Part shown: positions 56,068-64,000 of the stretch, piece after piece
Position numbering within the stretch: the stretch's first letter is position 1
Layout of the letters: the number at the start of each line of letters is the position of its first letter
Source: Dendrolimus kikuchii
Taxonomy: Eukaryota; Arthropoda; Insecta; Lepidoptera; Lasiocampidae
Assembly (NCBI GenBank): GCA_019925095.2
Contig: CM034398.1
Span: 13,981,001-14,045,000, forward strand
Direction: 5' to 3'
Length of the DNA stretch: 64,000 nt
The notes under the pieces: generated by a model
What the model saw: the letters and a program-made list of their open reading frames with translations, nothing else
Database searches by the model: none
Told to the model about the DNA's origin: nothing
Position numbers and translations under genes: made by a program

Positions 56068-56643
56068 AATAATTATCTACATACATACATACATACATAA
56101 CTTCACGCCAGTTCCCTTGCGGGGTAGGCACGAACAACAGAGCGCCATTTAGGCCCATTCTTACACACCTCACTTGCTTCTTTGACATTCATAACTCTTG
56201 TCATGCACACTCGTCTGTTCTTAAGGCTCCTGACATCACCCTCCGCTAGTACACGATCAATTTGATCATGGAAGGTGTGTCGTGGCCTTCCACGACTTCT
56301 GCATCCATCCACTTTTGCATTGTATATCTGTTTAGTCATTCTTTCATCATACATTCTTTCCACATGCCCGAACCACCGGAGCATTCCTTTCCTTACCTTC
56401 ACCCCGACACTCTCTTTCAGACCAACTCTCTTTCTTACTTCGGTATTACGAACGCCGTCCGCGAGCGTCACTCCGCAGATTTTGCGCAGTGCTCGCATCT
56501 CAACCGCGTTTACTCTACTTTCATGCTCTCTCTTCCATACCCAACTCTCGCTTCCATACGTGAGCGTAGGTACCAGCACCGCGTTGTGTATGGCGAGCTG
56601 GGCCTTCTGGCCAATCTACAATAATAATCAATAATTATCTACA
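56068..56643 (-). mobile_element. RTE-like LINE family B, longest copy, 14-bp TSD
   Basis: Exact AATAATTATCTACA repeats lie at 56068-56081 and 56630-56643. The 548-bp insert carries a (CATA)n tail on its left (3') side. The reading frame is open over nearly its whole length on the minus strand, reading from IGQKAQLAIHNAVLVPTLTY and GSESWVWKREHESRVNAVEM through GMLRWFGHVERM and GRPRHTFHDQID to the RELA-stop. Plus-strand frames of 119-120 codons are shadows. This is the youngest-looking family-B copy here, although it lacks the polymerase. Confidence 0.9.
56103..56617 (-). pseudogene. Family-B LINE polyprotein C-terminal frame, 5'-truncated
   Basis: About 170 codons are open. The annotated-looking start (GTG at 56579, 158 codons) is not a real initiation site, because the frame continues upstream as the middle of a polyprotein. 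Residues PTLTYGSESWVW correspond to the 'YGSE.W' region after the polymerase domain, and the WFGHV and GRPRHTFHDQ motifs to the C-terminal domain shared with families A and C. No stop or frameshift interrupts it. Confidence 0.75.
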
Positions 56644-56744
56644 GCCGAGAAATCTATGTACACACTTAGTTTTTACTTTTGAATACACAACATACTAAGT
56701 CACGCTGAGACGGATCCGTACCCTTCGTTTCATGATCAGTAGAT

Positions 56745-56935
56745 TAAATGTGAAAATAGTAAACGGAAATTTCCGATCTGTCATAGTTCGATTTTTGAAG
56801 TGAAACTTCTATTTAGAAGGGGTCTTAGGTTTTTCTGTCATGAAAAAGCGTTACGGCCGCGTGGAAGAGCGGCATAAATTTAGACTAGACGTGGTGAGAG
56901 GCCGCATAATGTTAGAGTAGACTATCAATGTTTTG
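56745..56935. repeat. Possible interspersed repeat with a GAAGTGAAACTTC palindrome
   Basis: GAAGTGAAACTTC, GTCATGAAAAAGCGTTACGG and GGTGAGAGGCCGCATAATG are recalled as phrases of an abundant lepidopteran repeat. Only the GAAGTGAAACTTC part recurs in this window (57.4 and 57.6 kb). Confidence 0.3.
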
Positions 56936-56965
56936 ATTGGTTCCGGATCGAATTCAGTTTTTTTG

Positions 56966-57302
56966 TTTGATAAAATAAAATCTCTCTCTTTTCTTTCACC
57001 ATATCCCAAATACTTGGGGTCGGGACAATATGTCTTTTCCTTCCACACTCTTCTATTCTGACATACCTCTTCTGTCACACCGCATATCATCATATCATCC
57101 TTCACACAATCCATCCATCGTTTTTTTGGTCTACCTTTAAATTTGTACCCATCCATCTTGTAGTTTAACATTCTTTTTGTCACGTGACTTTCATCCCTCT
57201 TCATTATATGCCCATACCAACTTAATCTTCTTCCTCTCAATTTTTCAGTCACAGGTGCAACTTTCAAAGATCCCCTTACGTACTCATTTGATAAAATAAA
57301 AT
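56966..57302 (-). mobile_element. RTE-like LINE family A, short copy, exact 16-bp TSD
   Basis: TTTGATAAAATAAAAT lies at 56966-56981 and 57287-57302. The 305-bp minus-strand insert encodes KVAPVTEKLRGRRLSWYGHI, RDESHVTKRMLNYKMDGYKF, GRPKKRWMDCVKDDM and RRVWKEKTYCPDPK. This is the C-terminal domain deleted from the copy at 25 kb. Its stop codon after DPK has changed to TAT, so the frame reads on through ATGGTGAAAGAAAAGAGAGA, the family 3' end. Together the two copies show the 3' end of the family without poly(A). Confidence 0.9.
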
Positions 57303-57380
57303 ATGTTTAAATAAAAATGCATTAGTTAAAATGTACCTAACCTAACCAAATCATAATTTGCAGTAAACCTGCGAAAAATC

Positions 57381-57621
57381 GAAATGTGTGCTGGGACACA
57401 TAGTAGAAGTGAAACTTCAACGGACAAGGGGAAAAACAACAACATTTTAATTTGAAGTTTTATGGGCAGTTTGTTACTGTACTTTTACAATTTAAAAACC
57501 TGCCCGTAAAACTTCAACTTAAAATTTTTTTGCAATTTGTTTTTCCACTTATCCGTTGCCATTCGCTTTTCCACTTGTCCGTTGAAGTTTCACTTCTACT
57601 ATGTGTCCCAGCACACATTTC
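57381..57621. mobile_element. Foldback element with perfect 48-bp terminal arms
   Basis: 57381-57428 and 57574-57621 are exact reverse complements over 48 nt (outer end GAAATGTGTGCTGGGACACA). Inside, GAAGTTTTA.GGGCAG pairs again with CTGCCCGTAAAACTTC, so the whole 241 bp can fold. The right arm carries an additional duplicated TTTTCCACTT.TCCGTTG segment. No coding frame is present. A perfect pairing of this length suggests recent origin or gene-conversion between the arms. Confidence 0.85.
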
Positions 57622-58699
57622 AATTTTTTTTTTGTAGTAGAGGCCCAGACCCCCTCTAAAAATAACCCTAGATATGTCAATGGATAGGATAGAGGGGATG
57701 GGATAGGAGGGATGTGGTAGAAGAGGTGGGATTGAGGAATCAGATAGGATGAACGGAAATGGGATACGGCGGATGGGAAGGAAGTGGGCTGTTGGAACTC
57801 TCACTAATCGCTTGAAATACGATTATCTATCAAAGCGTTTTACGACGATATTCTGTAAGAGCGTGGCATCACACCGATCGAGTCTGTCATCAAGGTTCTA
57901 GCCTCTAACACAACAGCAATTTTCTCTTATAAAAAATATTTGTATAAATCTGTCAATTAATAATATTGCAAATAAATATGATTATTTGCTAAAAGATTAC
58001 ATCATTATGATATCAACTAATCAAGGTATACTCGTATAAAAATAGGCGTTTCAATAGACTCATTTAGAAATGAGGTTCCCAAGGCCAATAATTATATAAG
58101 AAATAAACAAAATTCTATCGAAAAAATACCTGCCTATAATCTTCCAAAATTAAGAATCTACAAATAAATATAATTTGTAGATAAAAAGGACTAATATTTT
58201 ATTTTCCTTGCTATAGCTGTTCACAAGATTATATCATAATACTCGTTCTGTCCTTCGTCTTTTTCAGTCTATATTGATCAGTTTCTTTAAGTTATCGGTC
58301 TCCTGGGTTGGAAAGCATTGTGAACTCACAGGCGATGTAGATACGGTTGGCTTTCGATAGAGACTTCGCTTCTTCTTGTGTTTTCTACCGTCTGTATAAT
58401 AAAGAGTGTTTCGAGGAACTAGTGAATACGAGGAACTGGGACGGGAGTGCCTGCATTCTCTTTCTATCATCGCACCGCTCACCGTTTGAATGTTAATCTC
58501 CTTCTTCTCTCATTTTATCACGGCATTTCACGTAGGTAGTTTCAACAGACAACAAGAGTTGTCATTTATGTAACTTTTATAATATAACAGAAATGTTTAT
58601 TTATCACATAGATCTAAGATTTAACGCTCCTAGGGTTTATGCTACAATTATATGAGAATAACGCGCGTTTTAGTAGAAATACCTAAATGTTTTACCTAC
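57622..58699. other. No supportable gene
   Basis: G-rich low-complexity stretch at 57680-57790 (GGGATGGGATAGGAGGGATG), then AT-rich unique DNA. The 96- and 72-codon minus frames here lack family signatures. Confidence 0.35.
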
Positions 58700-59185
58700 A
58701 TACCTACTCTTTTGCCGTACAGGCTGTTCGCCTCTGGAACTCCCTCCCCTTGAAAATCAGACAAGCTACATCCATTTGTACATTCAAACACTTGATCACT
58801 GACCATTATTTGTCCTTTAAATAAAACTTGTTGCAGTAAATGGAATTCTATTATTGTTCGCGTGTAAGCATATGTAATTTATATTATTATAATCTATTTA
58901 ATTATGTATATCTATCTATATTAGTTTATTATTGTTATTATTTTCTTTATTACGGTTGAATTAGTCTCTTAATTTAGTTAAACCATCAAATATTATTTAC
59001 TTTTTCTTGTAATATCTCCTTGGACATCGGGTTGCTGGGAAGAGAACAATGGGCGGCCTTATCGCTTATAGAGAAGCGATAAGGCCGCCCATTGTTCTAA
59101 TGTAAATGTATTTATATTAAACGTCTAGGTTTAAGTTATGGTGAACAGTAAAGAATTTTCATTCATTCATACATTCATGTTTAAT
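58700..59185 (+). mobile_element. L4 LINE 3' end, same subfamily as 13.3 kb
   Basis: CTTTTGCCGTACAGGCTGTTCG encodes FAVQAVRLWN and is followed by SLPLKIRQ, then the L4 3'UTR with GATAAGGCCGCCCATTGTTC and a (CATT)n tail. Its 3' hairpin region has been replaced by a long snap-back palindrome (59044-59097). Confidence 0.7.
59044..59097. repeat. Snap-back palindrome: 24-bp perfect arms, 6-nt loop
   Basis: 59044-59067 is the exact reverse complement of 59074-59097, with ATAGAG between. The right arm is the normal L4 sequence (compare 13.64 kb). The left arm is an inverted copy replacing GATCGCTATAAG. This is what template switching or strand snap-back during synthesis would leave. Confidence 0.92.
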
Positions 59186-60137
59186 TTAGCGAAACAGTTA
59201 CAAAATAGACAACAGAACGAGCAATCTGATTTTAATTTTACTAAACGATTTACTTTGAAGGCGGTGGCGTGAGAATTTCTTAAAGAGAAAATCCTGATGA
59301 TCGCGGAGGAGCGTAGATATCAATCGTTACAGACGGTCTCTCAAAAGGATTATCTTCGAAACGTGGTAACTAAAAGGTAATGAACTGCAAAGGTAAGTAT
59401 ATCTTATCAATCAAATCTATCTTAAATTTTAATAGAAATTAATTAAATACAGTCTTTGAATTTAATCAGCAATAGGTTTTTATTGTACGGTAAACGGGTT
59501 TCTCGTTTTGCGTATAATGTTATAAACAGATCTTAAATAAACAACGTGTTAAAAAAATATATTAATAAGCAAATTGGCAACTTCATTTTTTCATACTTAT
59601 AACCTAACAAGCACATTTCCTTTTATTAGATAGTTAAGGCCTATAAAATAAATCCAATTTTTGACTATTCATAATACATTATCGAATAAATACAATCATA
59701 AAACAAAGAAGTAGTAAACAGTATCTAATGGACGGGTATAATCCTATTGGGCCTTTCGTGATATGGCGGCGTAGAATAATGGATTGGGCGATTTTTATCC
59801 GAGGCGAAAACCAGACAACTTTAATACCTAATATCTGGTTTCATGACGTAATAGTCCGCTACTTTCCTCATAAGGCTACTTTTCTTGAATATAAAGATGA
59901 GATATGGACATTGTCTACTACGTTCTATTTCAGATAAGCGGCCGAATATAAATAATATCCGTATAAGAAAGTAATATTGTAATATGTACTTGTTGTTTCT
60001 TTATATTTTATCTATTAAGCTACATATTCCAGAATGATACAAGTTCTTATTTCCATTCATTCACAAAGTTTACTAGTTATGTAGCTTCATAGAGTAATAC
60101 TTTGATGATTAGGTACGATGAAAATCATGTTACAAAG
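59186..60137. other. No supportable gene
   Basis: A 69-codon frame at 59728-59937 (IGPFVIWRRRIMDWAIFIRG, WFHDVIVRYFPHKATFLEYK) starts with ATG and reads like plausible protein. It has no family I recognise and no upstream or downstream support. Otherwise AT-rich. Confidence 0.3.
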
Positions 60138-60228
60138 GTAGGCCAAAAAAGAGGAATGGATTAATGATGTATGCCAAGATAGAAAAATATGGAAAGATAT
60201 AATCCCGTCTCCAAGTGATTGAGAAAAG
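60138..60228 (+). pseudogene. RTE-like LINE C-terminal scrap
   Basis: AGGCCAAAAAAGAG then, after a one-base shift, EWINDVCQDRKIWKDIIPS and a stop. This looks like 'GRPKKRW...DR..W...' of an RTE polyprotein C-terminus in plus orientation. Confidence 0.4.
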
Positions 60229-60284
60229 GTAAATACATAAGAAATTTTATTCTTTGTTTTAATATGGCTTTATACGATTTGTAG

Positions 60285-60880
60285 GTCTCGTAGTCAGCCA
60301 TTCGTAGTCCACTGCTGGACGTAGGCCTCCCCAAGACGGCGCCACTCATCCCTGTCCTCTGTTTTCCTCATCCAGCGCCTACCGGCGACCTTGCACAGGT
60401 CGTCAGTCCATCGGGCTGGAGGGCGTCCGACACTACGTTTACCGAGACGCGGTCTCCACTCCAGGACTCGTCTGCTCCATCGGCCATCGGTCCTGCGGCA
60501 GACGTGACCGGCCCACTGCCACTTTAACTTGCTAATTTTGCGAGCTATGTCGGTTACCTTGGTTCTCTTACGGATATCCTCATTTCTGATTTTATCCATA
60601 AGAGAAACACCCAACATAGCTCGCTCCATAGCCCGTTGAGCGACTTGGAACTTGTGGACCAATTCTGCCGTCAGTGTCCATGTTTCGGCCCTGTAGGAGG
60701 ACGGGAAGGACGCACTGCTCGAAGACTTTTGTCTTCAAGCATTGCGGAATGGTCGACAAGACTTGACGAAGCTTACCGAATGCTGCCCAGCTCAACTGAA
60801 TCCTCCTATTGGCTTCCCCCTCCAAGTTGTGCCTGCCTACCTTTATTTTCTGTCCAAGGTAGACATATTCCTGTATGGTG
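60285..60880 (-). mobile_element. RTE-like LINE family C, 5'-truncated with frameshift
   Basis: The minus strand reads IQEYVYLGQKIKVGRHNLEG, NRRIQLSWAAFGKLRQ and KTKVFEQCVLPVL. Past a frameshift near 60655-60665 it continues as MERAMLGVSLMDKIRNEDIR, KWQWAGHVCRRTDGRWSRRV and GRPPARWTDDL up to a stop after QQWTTNG. This covers the thumb and C-terminal domain of an RTE-type polymerase. Family C differs from A and B in sequence but shares the motif order. The frame 60294-60662 (122 codons) is its downstream part. Confidence 0.8.
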
Positions 60881-60885
60881 CTTTC

Positions 60886-61165
60886 TCATGGGGGATAAAT
60901 GCCATAGTTACCACACTTGGCATGCGGGTTGGTAACCGCAGTGCCGGCCTATCTGCATCGGAGACGCTGCTGGCTATCTCCAACCAGGAGATTTCTATAG
61001 GTCAGCTTTCTTGCAATGGTTATACCGCCATCGATGGGTCACCAGAGCCTCGTTTGCTGACGGCAGGGGTACCTACCACGAGCAGGTGAGGTTGACAATT
61101 GGGTCCACAAGATGTTAAGCGTAGACCCCTTACTCCCCAGGTCTAGGTGTAGGTCTAGGCAATAC
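60886..61165. repeat. GC-richer block, probable unidentified repeat
   Basis: CTTGGCATGCGGGTTGGTAA, ATCGATGGGTCACCAGAGCC and AGCGTAGACCCCTTACTCCC form a GC-rich block directly abutting the family-C LINE. The plus frame 60742-61089 runs across both and is not a gene. It has no second copy here. A LINE 5' or 3' UTR is likely. Confidence 0.4.
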
Positions 61166-61921
61166 CAAATATTCAAGTTATAGAATTATTATTATCTTTT
61201 TCTTTGCATAAGCAAATAGGTTGCAAAAAAGCTAGACCCTTATAATCTCCTTATCCCGACCTCAGCTAAATTATAGGCCTTTGTCATACGTTAAACAACG
61301 AAAGTCTTTTGTCACCGCAAAAAACTACGAATAACCAAAACTTATTTAAAACATCCTTTTTCCATTCAGACCCGATTGTCTAAGCTCTTAAAGCTTCAAA
61401 GTGATGATGAATAAATGATTAACGTTTCACAGCAATTTAAATGACTAGGAAACTTTACAATTGTATTAGAGCTTACAAAATTAAATAGGAAATGGAAAGC
61501 GTAGGAATATCAAACGCTGAAAACTTTTGGTCCCTGTGAAACAGTTTCGCAAATTGCACGTAATTTGCGCGGTTGCCTGAAAAGGAATCCACTAATGGCC
61601 GACCGGAATCTGTCTCTATAAGTACAACTCACCAAACAAGTTATGGCAATCAAGCGGATTCCGCTGTTATAAATGTTACAGAGCGTAAAGAAAAAAGCAC
61701 TATTACTAGTAACACAATTGAAAAAGAAATAAACCATATTAGGTACTCTATAAGAACAATAACTTGCTAAGTACATCAGTTCACTCCCAGTGAAGTGAAG
61801 TGGAGAAGTTTCTATGGCCATGGTTTGATACTTGCATAGGTACTGAATCTTAATATTTAATGGAAAATAAGTACTCTAAATCTCAAAACAACTCTTTCAA
61901 ATATTTTTTCTCACATAAAGA
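61166..61921. other. No supportable gene
   Basis: AT-rich. Overlapping 65-codon plus and 103-codon minus frames at 61510-61821 show no domain resemblance. Confidence 0.35.
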
Positions 61922-62115
61922 GAAAAACCGTGGTAGCTTAGTGGATAGCGCACGCGTCCCAAACTCGAAAGGGCGCGGGTTAGAATGCTGGCCGAAAAGC
62001 CACCACTTTCACAATTTTTTGACTTAATATGTATATTTTTACAACTACCACGTACTAACGGTGAAGAATAACATTGTGAAGAAACCTGAGGCCTAGCAGC
62101 GGGACGTTTATGAGT
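61922..62115 (+). mobile_element. tRNA-derived lepidopteran SINE, copy 2
   Basis: A box GTGGTAGCTTAGTGGATAGC at 61931-61950, GCGCGGGTTAGAATGCTGGC as a degenerate B box, CGGTGAAGAATAACATTGTG and GAAACCTGAGGCCTAGCAGC, GGGACGTTTATGAGTAGTTA end. Colinear with 4050-4316 on the opposite strand. The decayed B box suggests it is transcriptionally dead. Confidence 0.7.
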
Positions 62116-62507
62116 AGTTATTATTATACAGAGCCTCGACAGCCTTGGTACGAGTGATGCCTGATATTGAGCCTAGAAGGCCGTTACCCGTGGCTGTGCA
62201 ACTACGGCTACTGGAGGTCTTTAGAAGCCATATTAGAGATGGGTAGCTATTTTAAAAGTCAACTAATTTGTGGTTGTCTACACAGTAGTCAACCAATTCG
62301 CCAACTGGTTAATGGTTGTTGAATGAAGCCTAAAACTGAAAACTCACAAGTTTACGGTTTAGCAGTCAGCCGTCGGCTGTCGGTTTGAGAATCATGGACC
62401 CTTTAGCTAAATAGCTATCTGCTGGTTTGTTAGTTAGCTAATGAATTACCATTAACCGGATGGTTATGTTTTTAGAATTTGGGTTGGTTACGCACCGCTG
62501 CTATATA
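62116..62507. other. No feature recognised
   Basis: The stretch 62260-62470 is rich in short GTTAA/GGTTG/CAACTA words (GTCAACCAATTCGCCAACTG). No frame or structure is supported. Confidence 0.35.
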
Positions 62508-62511
62508 ATAA

Positions 62512-63054
62512 TTTTACGAGTTAGCGGGACTTGAATTAAAATGCCGTTAGAATTATTATAGAGTTTATTAGAACCATACACACGTATAACACAGGTGCAA
62601 ATATAACTGAAAATAACAAATCCAAATATAATGCAGAAGGTCGTAATTCAATAAAACGCGCAAAATCCGTTACTATTAGATTCCCCAATGTACACACATC
62701 ACGCCCGTATCGTAGTCATAGCTTAACTGACTCCTCTCTCCATCAGGCCGTCGTTTTATACTTCACAAATGCAAATGTGCCCGCCCAGCAACGCCAGCAC
62801 AATTTTCTAGAAATCGTAATCCGCGCACCTGGCTAATGATGCAGCCGTAAGCGGCCGTAAACGAGTACAATAGAACAATCGGCTGTTTTCTACAACGCCT
62901 AATAATAGAAACGTATACCACTAAATATGTGAACAAAAGAAGACGATCATAAAAGGATTACAATTAGTTCAAATGCCGACAGGTAATAAAATGTGCTTTT
63001 ACAGATTTGTACGTGGAATTTGTCGACGAAGATAAATAGGCATAGGTTGTAACA
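62512..63054 (-). mobile_element. Solo LTR-like repeat, complete, ATAA TSD
   Basis: In minus orientation it runs TGTTACAACC ... CTCGTAAAA (the terminal GTAACA has one change). It is 543 bp and flanked by ATAA at 62508-62511 and 63055-63058. It contains GTATAAAACGACGG, GAGTCAGTT about 30 bp downstream and TTCTAATAAACTC, the same promoter and polyadenylation layout as at 30-31 kb. No internal domain lies on either side. Confidence 0.7.
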
Positions 63055-63833
63055 ATAATATTAATCTAGAGGAGCACACTTATATGACATACAACATTGA
63101 ATTTTAAGCAAACATGTCGAAGCTTGTTTAATCAGTATGTTTGGAACAGCTAGTCCAGTATAAGCGTAAATTCAACGACATCGTTCCGATATTGGCAACA
63201 GTTTTGATGATAGGACGATTTGTAGAAGCCACATTTTCGATCAAAACGTTAGTTTAAATTGAAGCTACAGCACACAGTCAACAAATATTGTTTGACTTGC
63301 AGGATATAAAACCCAACCTTTGTATTTATGTGATAAATGTTCACGGGGAATATAGTGTCTTATATTTCAAACTAGGGCTTGTCAAGTGACTTCTTTAGAG
63401 TAAATTCCTTTTTTTTATTTTTTAAATTTGCGGTATTAGAAACTAAATTATTATTTGTGATTCTACTAGCTCCAAAACTAGTATTAACTGTATCTCGTTA
63501 TTCGATAACATTATATGTCTTAATTTTTACTAATCTGACCTTACTTTATCAACTAAATTTGGTTGAGGAGAAAAACAAGTTAAATTGCATTATAAGTTCG
63601 ATATACTGAGAAGACAGAAAATATTGTCTAATGACAGTATGAATTAATTGGTACCCACTGCCTAAAAAAGTTTAAAATGTTACATAGCGACCTATTAACT
63701 TTAGAAAACTTAATTCAAATGTTCTTGTTACGAATGTGGCCAATATCAAAATAAAGTGAAAGTTTATGCTTATATCTTAATTGTAAACACCTACCAGTAC
63801 ATCTAGCCACGAGTCAATTACTATTCGTTCATG
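63055..63833. other. No supportable gene
   Basis: AT-rich. A hydrophobic 76-codon frame at 63379-63609 is likely chance in T-rich DNA. Confidence 0.35.
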
Positions 63834-63905
63834 TGTCTTACCACCGGTTGAATTTCGACATTACTTGTATGGAGGTTATATCAAATTTTAACCGATATTC
63901 AGACA
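63834..63905. mobile_element. 72-bp palindromic MITE-like element, copy 2
   Basis: TGTCTTACCACCGGTTGAAT, TTCGACATTACTTGTATGGA and TCAAATTTTAACCGATATTC correspond to 34659-34736. Ends pair imperfectly. Confidence 0.6.
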
Positions 63906-64000
63906 AATTGGACGGTTCGTAAGATATAAGAACGAGCCATAAGCGATTCTGCAAAAGCAGCCGCTGTAGACCCCCTGATAGATCGATATAATAATTTATA

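Noticed and set aside
56262..56634. Two 119-120-codon plus-strand frames
   Set aside because: Antisense shadows of the family-B LINE coding frame at 56103-56617.
59728..59937. 69-codon frame with plausible amino-acid composition
   Set aside because: Considered as a possible exon, but no splice sites or family match support it; left as unannotated.
60742..61089. 115-codon plus-strand frame
   Set aside because: It spans the boundary between a minus-strand family-C LINE and an unrelated GC-rich block.

Overview
This is a gene-poor, AT-rich stretch of insect nuclear DNA, almost certainly from a moth or butterfly. The attribution rests on repeat types typical of lepidopteran genomes: a tRNA-derived SINE with a 'GGTGAAGGAAAACATCG' body, RTE-type LINE tails ending in (TATG)n, non-autonomous repeats with the phrase 'CTACTGGACCGATTT' and a 'GTCGCGGGCA...CTAGT' end, and LINE 3' ends with a short 'GATCGCTT..AGCG' hairpin. 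I see no bacterial features, no rRNA, no convincing tRNA gene and no CRISPR array.

Only one region looks like a host protein-coding gene: a small secreted I29-type cysteine-protease (cathepsin-propeptide-like) inhibitor at 4372-4761 on the minus strand. It has a signal peptide, a possible TATA box upstream, and a GT splice-donor-like site two bases after its stop codon. The other sizeable open frames belong to mobile elements or are chance frames.

The rest is a layered record of mobile-element insertion. RTE-like family A has two copies (25229-26955, with a reverse transcriptase frame of about 490 codons, and 56982-57286), each flanked by a 16-17 bp target-site duplication (TSD). RTE-like family B has seven 5'-truncated copies ending in (TATG)n or (CATA)n; six have exact 11-14 bp TSDs (5 kb, 10.8 kb, 15.3 kb, 16.7 kb, 31.4 kb, 56 kb), and the seventh (54.5 kb) is buried in AT microsatellite. 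RTE-like family C and other related C-terminal scraps lie at 7.6, 22.7, 46.6, 52.1 and 60.1-60.9 kb. A LINE family with a 3' hairpin (here 'L4') recurs about nine times. A LINE or SINE 3'-end family (here 'L5') recurs at 0, 30.5, 31.9, 32.6, 43.8, 55.4 and 55.9 kb. A solo LTR-like repeat of about 543 bp (TGTTAC...GTAACA) occurs at 30.4-31.2 kb, where an L5 element is inserted in it, at 62.5-63.05 kb with an ATAA TSD, and as a fragment at 52.2 kb. Two GC-rich insertions of unrecognised family (9400-9954 and 23327-23939) also have exact 17 and 15 bp TSDs.

Other structure includes several foldback or palindromic elements (3.0, 14.2, 30.25, 34.7, 38.1-38.8, 57.4-57.6, 59.05 and 63.85 kb), a 9-bp-period minisatellite (40.7-41.0 kb), a 249-bp-period tandem repeat (21 kb), a 177-bp duplication at 272-bp spacing (46 kb) and long (AT)n runs (54.3-54.9 kb). 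No previously undescribed multi-gene system is visible. The most informative content is the set of TSD-resolved insertions, the nested insertions and the foldback structures.
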